Source of the DNA: Cymbidium sinense | Taxonomy: Eukaryota > Streptophyta > Magnoliopsida > Asparagales > Orchidaceae | Length of the DNA stretch: 64,000 bases | Assembly: GCA_021442155.1 (NCBI GenBank) | Contig: CM038223.1 | Span: 29,362,983-29,426,982, forward strand | Reading direction: 5' to 3' | Position numbers and translations under genes: made by a program | Notes under the pieces: generated by a model | What the model was told of the DNA's origin: nothing | The model's input: the letters and a program-made list of their open reading frames with translations, nothing else | Databases searched by the model: none | Shown here: positions 10,080 to 21,742 of the stretch, piece by piece | Numbering within the stretch: the first letter of the stretch is position 1 | How the letters are laid out: every line of letters starts with the position of its first letter

Positions 10080-12280
10080 ACTCGAGAGGTGACCTATCCC
10101 TCATTAGCACAACACAAACACAAATAAAACAAGTATAAATCATTTTTCTTGGGCTAATTTGAGTTGAGATAGCCCCCCTAGCAGCCCTCTTTCAGTAGCT
10201 ACTCTAGGTTAGGTTGACTCACTACTTAGCTAGTGTGTCTCTCCAATGGTCTTTCTTTCTTATAAGGGTGTAAGTCCTGTGCTTTTCTTCTAGCTTAACC
10301 ACTGCACACTGATGAGCAGCCTGTTCGTATGGTATGTCTTATTGCATCACCAATAAGCTACCTATTGTTGACTTTATTTAAGAAGATGTAAGTCTCCATG
10401 CTTTCTTCTTGAACTAGCCACTATACACTAATTGGGTCGAGTTTATCTTTGAGGATTAGGGTAAGACCCCCAGCGGCTCCTTTCCTCTTAACTATTTCAA
10501 GTTTGGGTCTAGTCCTTCTTTGTGACTTTCCACTTAGTAGTCGTACTAAGCTAGATAGTAGTTGCCTAGCTGACAACAAACTGTCCCAATGATCAGTTTC
10601 GCTTAGGAAGATATAAGCCTCTTACACTTTCTTCATAGATTGATCGTTGCACACTGACGGGCACCTTAGGTTGGTTGGTGTTCACTTTACTGATAGTGAC
10701 CCACATGATGCATAACACTACTCAGGCATATGTAAGTCCATGTGCTTTCTCCTTGAGCCAGCCACCGTACACTTATAGGCTTTCTTTTCAGGGATCAGGA
10801 TAACACCCCTAGTGGCATATCCGCTATGTACACTCTATTTGGATCACATCCTTTGTGACCCCATCTAGACACTACTCGGGTTACTGTTGGATTGGATAGT
10901 TCTCCTTTCCCAGTAGCCACACTTGTGGTTGGAAGTATTGTACTATGGATATTCAGACTTTTCATTGGGCCACTAAATCTAAGATAGGCCAAAGCCCCCA
11001 TGGCTCCTCTTAGTGTGGTCCCTCGCAAACCAACAGGGTCCATGCTTAACAAATAAACAAAATAAAATAAATTTGCTTGTGGATTAGGGGAACATCCCCA
11101 TTGGAACCTTTTCCCAAGTAGGCATCATATCTTTAGGGCAGTGTCAGCAAAACTCCCTATAGGAATCACCTTGACTACTCTTGAGTTAAGATAAGATCAC
11201 CAGCAGTACTCACTCAATAGTCATCCTAGGTCGAGTTCGATTTGTTGTGCCATCAATAGGACACCCCAGCAGTTAATTTTTCTTTGGAAGATATAAGTCC
11301 CTGTGCTTTTTTCCTAGTACAACTATTGCACACTAAAAGGCAACCCCTTAGGTTAGATAGTCATACCCTTCTGTCGGTAGACTACTCATTTAGACAAATA
11401 ACTCTAAGATAGGCCCAAGCATACATAACCCCTTTTTAGTATGGTCCATTGCACACCGACATGGTCCAAATTAAATTAAATCAAATCAATTTTTACTACT
11501 CTTAAGTTGAGGTACGATCCCCATCCACACTCACTCAATAGTCACCCTAGGTTAGGTTTAATTTGTTGTGTCATCAACAAGTCACCCTAGCGACTGATTC
11601 CACATTAGAAGATATAAGTCCCCGCACTTTCTTCTAGCACAATCGTTGCACACCAAAAGGCAACCCTTATGTCGGATAGTCCTACCATTCGGCTAGTAGA
11701 CTACCCCTTTGGACTGATAAATGATAGGCCTAAGCTTACATAGCCCCATTTTTGTGCGGTCCATCGCACACCAATGGGTCCATACCATAACAAATTAACT
11801 GATAAATTAAATCAAATCAAATTAAATCAAATCAAAATAAATCAATTTAGACCAAAATAAATGCAAATCTAAACTTCTTCCCTAGTGGAGTTAAGTCTGA
11901 ATCCAACAAATCCAACCAAACTAATCTCCTAAGTGGAACCAAACTAACTAAATCAAACAAATCTAATCTTGATCCCCAGTAGATTCAAGCTTATATCCCT
12001 AGTGGGTATGCCTCGAAATTAAACCAATAAACCAAATTAAATAAATTCAAGCTTATATCCTTAGCGGATCTCCCTTCCATAAATCAAATCAAAATAAATT
12101 CAAATCTATATCTTTAGCGAATTTCTCCTAAATAAATTCAATCAAATCTCAATCCCTAGTAGATCCCCTTTTATGCCATTGGCATAAATTAATCTAAAAT
12201 CAAATCTAATTCATGTGTGATTCCCCAACAGATCCCTCTTCATGTCCTTGACATGAAATCAATCAATTCAAACCAAATCT
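10080..12280 (+). repeat. repeat-rich 3' UTR of Tat element 1
   Basis: Non-coding stretch between integrase and 3' LTR, absent upstream of the second LTR at 53,474. At least six diverged copies of a module of the form (GA)TATAAGTCC..TGCTTTCTTC..GCACAC recur near 10,270, 10,390, 10,612, 10,731, 11,290 and 11,611, mixed with phrases such as TAGCCCC and GGTCCAT. From 11,780 to 12,270 it becomes AAATCAAATC-rich, with recurring words like CCTAGTGGATC and TATGCC-TTGGCATAAAT. Tandem arrays in the 3' UTR are a known property of Tat-lineage elements. Confidence 0.65.
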
Positions 12281-12899
12281 TCTTGGCACTCTTATGCCCT
12301 TGGAATGAGATGAGTTACATTGTACTGAGATCATGATTCTATTTACCTCTTGGTTTAGGTAGAGATAGTCTTCAATAGCTCTTGCAATCTTTTTGGATGT
12401 TGTTGATCATCTTGGTCAACGCCAATACGTGTTGTGTGCCTTGTAAATTACACCATACCTATTGGAGGGTCATTTTATTGACTTTACTTTTGGAGTGAGG
12501 ATTCAATCTTCCCATCTTAAACCTAGGAGTCTTCTAGACACTAGATTCTCCTTAGTCATAGGACACTTCTAGTGGTTAGGTGAACACTTAACCCAAACCT
12601 AGGGACTTAGGATGATTCAACATAGGATTAGGCTATGACTTAGGACTAAGAAAACCTACCAACCCTATGGCCTAACCATGAATTATGCCTAACCTTAAGT
12701 CCAAAACTAACTTCAAATCAATACAAAACCAAATTTCAAATCAAACCAATGCTAGCTGAATTCAATCTCATATCCAAACTCCAAGCCAAAATCAAACCCA
12801 TCTTAACCCTATGATTCAATCCTATGGATTTGACCCCAAACCTCCTCCAATCAAACCAAAGTCAATTGATTTTTACAAACCATTCAAACCCCTCATTCC

Positions 12900-13900
12900 A
12901 AACTCCACAATAAAGTCAATCAAACCCATTGGCCAAAATTAATTCAATTAACCCAAATTAGCCTATTTGAACCCGAAATTTCCAAATGAGCCAAAATCCA
13001 ATTAAACCCAAATCAATTGCAACCAAAGCCACCAATCAATCCTAAATCAATTATCAAACTCAATTCAATCAAAAATCAACTCAATTGACCCACTAGGTTC
13101 ACTTAACCCAAAGTGACCTAAAGGACCCATTTGAGCTAAATTCGATCAAACCCAAATTGGATTGAACCAACCTATCCAAAATCTCCTACAATGATTGTTG
13201 ATCATCCATGATTGATTAATTGCAATAAATTCGGTCAAGCCAAGTCAATTTGAGCATTTGACCCAAGTTAACCCTTTTAGCCTAAATGAGCTAAATGAAC
13301 TAAATCTCATTCCAATGCAAATCAATTGAAAGCAATGATTCCAATCAATCATAAATCAACTTTTGAACATGATTTGATCATCAATTGAGCTAAACTAAGT
13401 CCAATTAGCCTCTTGACCCAATTTGACCTAAAAGGTGAAATTGGGTCAAATCAAAATCTAATCCAAATTAATTACAACCAATGACTCAAATCCACTTGGT
13501 TGAACCTAATTTGATCAAGTCAACCCAATTGACCCATTTTGCCTAAATTGACCTAAAGGGTCAAATTGGTCTAAATCATTCTAAATCCAAATTGATTTAG
13601 ATCAAAATCTACAATCATCTTTAAATGATCAATTGAACCTAAACCAACACCTAACCCAAGCCAATTTGACCAAATTGGTCAACTTAGCCCATTTGACCCA
13701 TATGAACCCATATGAGTCAAATTCAAATCTAATGCAAACCAAACCAAAAGAATTGAACAAAAACATCTCAAATACTCAATTGAACTTATCGCAACCCATG
13801 GATTGACCCAATTTGGCTAATTGGTCAACCTAACTCAACCTAGCCTAATTTGACCTATATGCATCAAATTGAGCCAAACTCAACCAAACTAAGCTCAAAC
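12900..13900. repeat. LTR-internal diverged array of TTGACCCA/GGTCAAATTG words
   Basis: C- and A-rich sequence with a higher-order unit of very roughly 115-170 bp. Each unit has a TTGACCCA..CCTAAA..GGGTCAAAT block, then AATCCAAATTAATT, then CAATCAATCATAAATCAA and CAATTGAAC. Unit starts are visible near 13,085, 13,258, 13,416, 13,530 and 13,692. The corresponding part of the other LTR (about 54,000-55,150) has the same organisation. Confidence 0.65.
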
Positions 13901-16562
13901 CCTTTCAAACTTGGCATGACCAATGGGTTAGCCCAAATCCAACCCAATTTGACCCATTATCCATTGGGTAAAGCCATCATATCTGGACAAAACCCATATT
14001 TGGGGAGTCAAACACACTCTCCCCCCTTGGCAACCACCCTAAGCTCCAAATGGATAAGGACCATTGGCTCACCTGACCCAAAGCTGTTTGGATCAGCCAT
14101 TAGCCAAGTGGGGGTGAACTAACCCATTTCCTCTCATTTGAACACTTAGAAACCAAAGACAACCCATCTCAGCCTTTGATAGCCACCTTCCCTCACTCAC
14201 ACACTCAAATTGAGCCACCTCAGCACCTCCCTGCCACCTACGACTGGTTGTGCTGGCCAACCACCTCCAAATTGCAATGAGCATCCTAGCCATTGGATTG
14301 GAGGAGGGAGGGGGTATACTCCCATCATTTTGATTTGAAATGACACATTTGAGCATCTTGAGAGAAAAAGCAAGCTAAGGTGAGTCTCTTAAAGCTTTCC
14401 CTAAGTTTCAAAGCCTCCCTATCATCAAAAATGCCAAGCCCAAAATAGGGAAGAGCCAATCTCCATCCAACCTACTCCAAACTCCCCCATATTCAAGTTA
14501 ACTTTACCCACACCTTCACTAAGGTCCAGTGAGGAGAAACCAATCGATCCCGATCGATTCAAGCACTAGAGACCACTTCAAGCCTAACTCTAATGAGTTT
14601 TTTGGTGAAGTTTGATCCACATAGCCATGGGCAAGGACACAAGGTGTGAGCTTCTCAGTAGGGCTTTGTCTCTTCAAAATGAAGCTACCTCAATCGGTTA
14701 ACCGTCGATCCTAAGCTCCTGTGAGGTAAATTTTGGCAAACCGTCAGTTTTCTAAATATTAGAGGCCTTTGTGAAGGAAAGTTTGATTTTGTGTGAATCA
14801 TATAGTAGGATCACTTTAGATCTCCTCCATGAAAGTTTTGGGATCAATCCTGATCCTCCACAAGCTCCGACGACTGTAGATCGAATGGGGGAGGGCAGAC
14901 CATGTCCATCTTCCGTCGCTTGACGGTTGAAGGATCATCCATCATACATTCCACATGATTAGAATGTATGGTCATGATTTAATTCACTAGATAATCTTAA
15001 GTTAATCCTATATGAACCATGAGATTAATCCCCACTGTCCGATCTTAGATCAAATGGCAGAGATGAAAGTGCATCCACCGCCATCACATCAGCATGACGT
15101 CAAATGATTTAAGTGTCCAATCCTGTGATGCCATGTGGAAAGCATTACCACATCAGTCATCTGCGTGATACCGATGGGATTAGAGATTAATTAGGGTTTA
15201 AATTATAATTAATTAGTTGAAATTTCCTAAAATCATAACTAATTATAGAAAATCTAAAAAATATAAATAAATACATTTTGGAAAGGTTAAACGGAGGAGA
15301 ATTTAATATAAAAAAATTCATTGATTTTGTATGGTGATTAAGGCATAATTAAAGTTTGACTATTTTCTTAATTAGCTTAATTAAGCCCTAATTACATGTG
15401 CAATTAATCCCAAATTTGGCATGATTATTTAATAGGATGACCTCTGCCTCCGATGATTTTCTTGAGATTTATTGGCTATGTACTTAGGGAAATTTAAAAT
15501 TCAAACCTTAATTACTCTCTTAATTAATTTAATAATTAATTAAGGTTCTAAATAGTGATAATTAATTAATTTAACTTCATTAATCACTGATTAATAGTGA
15601 GATGATGAGGGAGAGTGATTAGGACCTCTTTCCTAATTGCTTTTCTAAATTCATTTCATTAAAGAGAGTTAATTAATACATGGCTTAATTAAGAAATTAA
15701 TTAATTAATTAATGGTTAATTCAAATAAAACTAAAATGTTAATCACTTCAGATAATTAATAATGAAGGTAAGGGTTCCTCTTTATGTGTTCAATAGCATA
15801 AAGATCTTTAGGGAAATTATGATTAGCCCATGAGTGTGGGAAAATCATAAGAGTACTTAATTAGATTCTTTAGCTTAATTAATCTCTAATCATGAGCCAT
15901 TTGCATTAGGTTCTTTAGGAACATTACAGTTTTATTTTTTTCATGTTCATGTCATTTGTGGCTCATGATTAAATGATTAATTAAAGTAAAGAAGTATGAG
16001 AAAGGGTAATTAAATAGATTGCTTAATGATTTAACTTAATTAAATCATAGAAGTCAATTAATTATCTCTCCTTAAATAAATTAAGATTACCAACAAGGGA
16101 ATGGGATTAAAATAATAAAGGACTTCCCTTCTTTAATCTTGATCAAAATCCAAAAAAATCAAATTGATAAGAAGCTTTGGTTTTCTTTAAATAATTTTAT
16201 TTAATTTGATTGTCCTTAGGAATTAGTGTAATAGAATGAATCATATGGTTATGTTTAGCTATTCCTCTTCAATCATTTTAAATATTTTATGTCATGTGAT
16301 CTCATGCATCCATACTTTTCAATTCAAATGAACTTTATTTATGTAAGATTGCATGTGTTGGCATAATTTTATTATATGTGTGACTATTATCACTAATAAA
16401 TCCAAATTTATATTTTCAAAAGCTATAAGTTAATAATAATATTCGGAGTGATAGTAGTTATGAATACATATAGGATTTCAATGTGGTTATAGCTTAAGCA
16501 TGTAAATGTGAAACCTTCTTTCCTATGTTCATATATAGATTTAGATAGGTTTGAATGATAAC

Positions 16563-17160
16563 AAGTATATAATCTAGACATCCCAAGAATACGAGACTTT
16601 AAGTAGCCCCAAGGAGGTCATTTGATTACCTTACTTCCCTGGTTTAACAACGGCACATACTTGTTTGATTTTATTCGTATGTATGTTTGTATTATAATTT
16701 GGATAGAGATTCAATCAAATAAAATACAATCTTTTGCATGATTTTCATTCTTCTAATCATGCATACATCCTTATGTACTTAAGATAGTGAGTATATAGTA
16801 TGGACATCCCGGGAATAGGAGGCTTTAAGTATCCCCAAGGAGGTCATTTGATTACCTCATTTCCCTAGTTTAATAATGACACATACTTGCTTACATCTTT
16901 TATACATATGTATGTGTATTTAGTTAGAAAATAAAAATCCCCTTTTCTATTAAAAATGCATGCACCCATAATCACTTAAGCATATAAAATACATTATATG
17001 TAAGGTTTAACTTTCTTTCTTACATTCTTATATAGATTTACATATGTTTGAATGATAATAAGTATATAGCGTGTACATCCCAAGAATATGAGGCTTTAAG
17101 TAGCCCCAAAGAGGTCATATGATCACCTTACTTCCCTGGTTTAACAATGGCACATACTTA
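16563..17160. repeat. three ~100-bp modules inside the LTR
   Basis: Copies at 16,563-16,668, 16,787-16,890 and 17,056-17,160 share AAGTATATA, CATCCC, CTTTAAGTAGCCCCAA, GAGGTCAT, TTACTTCCCTGGTTTAA and GGCACATACTT. The spacing is 224 then 269 bp. The homologous LTR at 53,474 has two copies and the truncated LTR at 23,040 has one. Confidence 0.8.
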
Positions 17161-19647
17161 TTTAATTTCATTCCCATGTATATTTGTATAAGAATTTGGA
17201 TAGAGCTTTAATTTACATGTATGAACAATTTAATCAATTAAACATACAATTTACAAATGTATGCATCCATGATCATTCAAGTGTACCAAATTATGTTTTA
17301 TTTATAGGTACACTAAGTTTTAAATCATATGCATGTTATGGGTGATGAAAATGAATGGTTTAACATATTCTATGTGATAGTAATTCAACCACATTAATCT
17401 TAAGATGTCTTTCATGTTGAGTAGAATTTTTTAAGGTTAACCTAAACTTAGGATTAATAAAACATTTAATAAGTCATTCATTAAAAGAAACTAAATCATA
17501 ATAGTATATTTTAGAAACAACTTAAGGTAGGGATGAGAGGCTAAACCTCTTTCTTCTCTTTATAATACTTAGATACTAAGTGTAAATCAAATGAAATAAA
17601 ATAAAATACAAATTAAAATTTACAAATCATCTAAATAACTTGAAATCAAGCCACCATCATGATAACTTAAACATTCCAAATTTAGAAAATCATAGCTCTC
17701 TAATACACCCACATAAAGCCTAAGTGCACACATTAGAATATTAACTCGCCACTTCTAGCCTTAGGTTAGGACGATGTCTGTAATGATGATATATTTAGTT
17801 TTATGATGTAGTATTTTAGATTGAATGTTACTATTATGGATTGTAGATTGGATGTTAGGTCGTTGATAGCCTAATCTTGTTTTCTACAAGGGATTATGCT
17901 TAAGGGGTTGGCTAAAATAAATATAAATGTTATCTTTGCAAATTGCTTATACCACTAAGCATAATCTACATTAGGACAGGTGGGCTTGGTTACCCATGTA
18001 TAGGGTGCTAAGCCCAAACTATGAAATATAACTACTTGGGTTTGTATGTATGTTTAGCTAACCTCTATTTTGCAGGTATAATTAGATTTACTTTCAATAA
18101 AATATACTTTGGCAATAGGAATTAGGATTAGTATTATGGGGATTATGATGAGCAATGGCTAGAAGGCTTAGTCCTAGGGTGCCCTATGATGCCTTGAAGC
18201 AAAGAAAAATCAAAAAAGAGTAGTGAAAGAGAGAAAAACAAATAATAAAGACCCCATAGATTAGGATGAGCAATGAATAGAATGCTTAATCCTAGGATGC
18301 CTTGTGATGCCTTGGAGAAAATCAATTCAAGAGAAAGAAGAAATAAAGAAATAAGACCCCTATAACATGCATTCAATTTCAATTATAATTATTATTTTGT
18401 AATCTAGGTTGTATAAGGGTAAAGCTCGGCTACCCAACGTTTGTCTTTTCTGGGGTGTACGGTGGTACCCGGCCCCACTGACCTCTTATTCTTTTATGGT
18501 TGTCTATAAAATGATCATTATTTTATTTAGATTGTGTAATAGAACAACATAATTTTTATAATTTTTTAATGATTTATGATTGAATGTGTGGCTTGGATAC
18601 GGTAGGCTTTTATGACAAAATTAATTTTTCTACCCAGTTAACAACTCATAACTAAATTTTAAACAACTCACAACTTCATTCTAAAGCTTAGGTTGTAATC
18701 AAGATAATTAAAAGATTTAACAACCCCTTAGCTATATGTTGTATGTCTCACATCATGCATGACATCTTCTATCACTCTTATAAAATGAGGGTCAGTATTC
18801 TTGCACTTTAGGGACTACTTGACCTATGAGAGCAATCCCTTATGATGGAGCTTCACCCTCTTTCTCTTTTGATTTAGCCAACAATCTAATTTCATCATGC
18901 ATTTAGGCATAAAAAATCCCAAAGTCTTTGTCTAAATGAATGTGTCAAAATAATAAAAAATTTGAAGATTTTTGCATTTAGACTAAGTCATATGCTCATG
19001 TTAGTCATGATCTAGTCTCTTAGAGAGTGAGTTTAGGACTCTAGTCTCTTTCAAAATTAAATAACAGCCTAACCATCTTGTAATAACATAAGATTGGCCT
19101 ATATGATTTTGAATCATAGGAGGTGTTAGCTAGAAGTCACTCTACATAATTGCAAGTCTAGAAGAGTCAGATGGGTTTATTCTCTTATGGAAGTAAACAA
19201 TTATGTCCTCTTTCTGCTTAGATTTAGGTCATATTTTTAGCTTGTGCTAAATCTCCCTAGATTTAGGATACAAGATTGCTTATTTTCCTTGGGCTACGAG
19301 CATAAATCCTCACCTCTTAGGCATTTTCAATCTTGTGTTGTTGGATTATAAGTCCTAACAATTTAATAAAATTTTAACGCAAACAAAATAAATCCTCTCA
19401 CTTTCAAAAATATAAAGCCTCACCATAAGGTATGTTGGAATGCTCACTAAGCCTCCTAGTATCATGAGCATTTCTAACTTATTCTCCTTTATATTCCAAA
19501 ATAAGTCTTCCTAATTTAACAATCCCATTTGATTTTCCAAAATAGCCAATTCATTGATAGTCTTAACCTTGAAATCTTTGAAGATAATAATTGACTACTT
19601 TATTCAAGAGTATTCTTAAGAAATCTCATTTCTTAGGATGTAATTAA

Positions 19648-19669
19648 CTATGGAGGCTTATCTCCATAG
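19648..19669 (+). other. conserved hairpin near LTR 3' end (copy A)
   Basis: CTATGGAGGC TT ATCTCCATAG forms 8 Watson-Crick pairs plus one wobble with a very short loop. The same position in the two other LTRs also folds (27,010-27,031 and 58,609-58,630). Confidence 0.55.
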
Positions 19670-19916
19670 GGAACTAAAGAACTCGACATTAAAAACCATA
19701 TTTTACTTTTCCATGTGAACTAAGGGAAGAATCTCAGGTACATACGAAGACCCATCATGCCTTAGGAGTCCTTATTAGGTGATTAGGTCCATTGTAGGGT
19801 GATGTTTCTATTTTTCAAGATAGTATATCATATATTAATGTTGTATATGAGCACTTCAATAAGTATCTCCTAAGATCTGTGTGATGTCCACATGAACCAT
19901 TCAAAAATAAACACCA

Positions 19917-20399
19917 TAACACCTAAATAGCACACCTGATGATTGACAATATAACCCAAAGTGTGAAAGAAAGATATAGTAGGAAGAGGAAGGCCATCAA
20001 ATTTCCTTTCACACGTGGTGATGCTACAAAAAAATATAAAAAAAAAGAACTAACACATGTGGGAGTGCAACTTTTAGAGCCTTAGGTTAGAGTGGGGGAA
20101 GTGATTCCACTATAGTCATTGCCTAAAGGTATTATTTGAATAGTTATTTTTATGAAGACTGAATTCCCTTAAGAGAAATAAATATTATAATATGCTTTGA
20201 AATAACATATAGTGGCAACAAGCAAATAAATTATTTTTTTGGATGTGAGTGGCAGACTAATGAAATATGGTATTTCATTAATACTTGCTTCGCATAATTT
20301 TCTGATAAGTATACTTTTATAACTTAAATAGTTGATTATTTTATCATTGATAGTTATTTTCATGCTTACAAAATATTTATTTTCTTTTATTACCAAGAA
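19917..20399. other. unassigned AT-rich DNA downstream of LTR
   Basis: No similarity to the Tat family and no coding signal beyond chance ORFs. A purine-rich run of A residues lies at about 20,030-20,045. Confidence 0.5.
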
Positions 20400-21118
20400 T
20401 TATATTATATCTGAAGTTAAAAATATCTCAATTAATAAGGGTCAACTTGAAGACCTCATAACAAATCAATACTTAAGAAATTCTCATGTAGATGCTTTTG
20501 CGTACTTATTATCTGAGAAAAAGAAGCTTTGCCCAAGACTATATTTACCCTTTTTGTATGTCTCTTATTTGCTTCGGGTAAGTTGTTTGGTGTCATGCTA
20601 TCTAATTAGTCATATTTAAGATTTCTTATTTCTCCAACGTTAGTAATTTAATTTTGATGTGCTAATAGAGCTACATCATTTACTGTCTTAAAAATTAAAG
20701 TCAAATGTATATTCAACATATCAATAAGAGTGTAATGCAATAACCAGAATTTATTTTAGTTCTAATAATAAACAGTCAGCATTGGGCTCTTCTAGTTGGT
20801 GCAATTAAGGATCAGATTTAGCATGTCTATGATTCATTGCTCAATCCCACACACAAAGCCACTTTGCTAGACATCATAAGTGTAACAATAAAAATTTTTG
20901 TTGTTTAATTATTAACATGTGTATAGCTAATGAGTTTATTATTATTTTTGTTGTAGATAAAACAATTGCATGAAAATACTAAAGAATCATTTGATAATGA
21001 TTTCAAACAATAGTCAATCAAAGTAGTTACAAGTATATTATTCAAAAGAACAACATTGATTGTGGGATATTCATTTACAAATATATGAAGGCAGTTGTGA
21101 CTTTAAAGACTATAAACT
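20400..21118 (+). pseudogene. Ulp1-like (C48) cysteine protease relic, transposon-associated type
   Basis: Three plus-strand blocks look like exons of an Ulp1-family protease. Block 1 (about 20,420-20,578) encodes VDAFAYLLSEKKKLCPRLYLPFLYVS and is followed by GTAAGT. Block 2 (about 20,749-20,880) encodes VLIINSQHWALLV with the catalytic His-Trp at 20,780-20,785, and VYDSLLNP with the Asp at 20,831. Block 3 (about 20,957-21,118) encodes IDCGIFIYKYMKAVV with the catalytic Cys at 21,061. The His, Asp and Cys are all still visible, but an in-frame TAG near 20,819 and further stops break it. Such domains in plants are common passengers of Mutator-like and other DNA transposons. It could instead be a host SUMO-protease relic. 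Confidence 0.65.
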
Positions 21119-21572
21119 AGGTAGATCATCACGATTAGCTCACAAGATGTTGGTATTTAAGGTTGAAGTGGCTTACACTTTATTTTGTACAACCAACAAG
21201 TGAATTATTTATTCATGAAGTGAAAATGTAGATAACTATGTAAATACCTTGCTATGAATATTATGTATTTTTTTTTTGTTAAGAGGTTATGACACCCAAG
21301 AAGGAGGGGGGTTCTTGAACTGGGTATTTTAAAAGATTATCAAATTAAAATATAGTTTTTAAATCTTTGTAGAAAAGTTAGTTACAAAATATATAAGGTT
21401 ATTTATAATGAAAGATTAATGCAACAACCAAACTAAATGTACTAAAGTAAAGAGATAAGAGGCACAAGAATTTTGAAGTGATTTGGCTAACCCCAAAAAT
21501 TGACCTACGTCCACTCCTAGTCACCCTGATTAGGAATTCAATAAATAAATAAGATTACAACCAATCTCCCAT

Positions 21573-21742
21573 ACTCTCCTACATCGGGCAAGTAAAACTC
21601 CAACACATACTTTCCTACATGGGCAAGTACAATCCAAACATGTACTTTCCTATACGGGAAAGTATAACCAAATTTCGTACTTTTCTACATGAGCAATTAC
21701 AACCCAACACCATACTTTCCTATACAAGCAAGTACAACCCCA
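21573..21742. repeat. 35-bp minisatellite, about five copies
   Basis: Five tandem units of 35-36 bp, each of the form CTTTCCTACATGGGCAAGTA followed by CAACCCAAACATGTA with substitutions, starting near 21,573, 21,609, 21,644, 21,679 and 21,714. The flanking sequence (GGCACAAGAATTTT at about 21,461 and CCTACGTCCACTCC at about 21,506) resembles phrases common in plant LTR elements, so the array may sit in an LTR relic. Confidence 0.8.

Larger units (their letters stand above)
1..19916 (+). mobile_element. Ty3/gypsy Tat-lineage LTR retrotransposon, decayed, 5' end outside window
   Basis: Large plus-strand element whose left end lies outside the window. Reading frames broken by many stops and shifts show gag, aspartic protease, RT with a YVDD box, RNase H, a second RNase H with NNEAEY and FGDSQLV motifs, and integrase with an HHCC finger and NGLVEAFNKTL. 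A second, archaeal-type RNase H before integrase is characteristic of the Tat (Ogre/Retand-like) lineage. A repeat-rich 3' UTR and a long 3' LTR follow. Its right end is placed near 19,916, where similarity to the LTR at 53,474-58,874 stops after AAAAATAAACACCATA. A hAT element is nested at 5,397-8,106. No intact protein can be made. Confidence 0.85.
12281..19916 (+). repeat. 3' LTR of Tat element 1, about 7.6 kb
   Basis: Collinear similarity to 53,474-58,874 begins near 12,281 (TTGGCACTCTTATGCC against GTAAGGCACCTCTATG) and ends near 19,916 (AAAAATAAACACCATA in both). The upstream flanks differ (3' UTR here, AT-repeat there), and so do the downstream flanks (unrelated DNA here, a PBS-like sequence and gag there). 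This is the pattern expected for 3' and 5' LTRs. Exact ends are uncertain by tens of bases because the copies are much diverged. It carries a diverged tandem array (12,900-13,900), three copies of a ~100-bp module (16,563-17,160) and a small hairpin (19,648-19,669). Confidence 0.7.

Noticed and set aside
13850..14356. ORFs of 87-90 residues in the LTR on both strands
   Set aside because: They arise from the TTGACCCA-rich array and its flank, are not conserved in the homologous LTR at about 55,150-55,600, and match no family.
21573..21742. CRISPR-like array
   Set aside because: The 35-bp units are contiguous diverged minisatellite repeats without unique spacers, in plant nuclear DNA.
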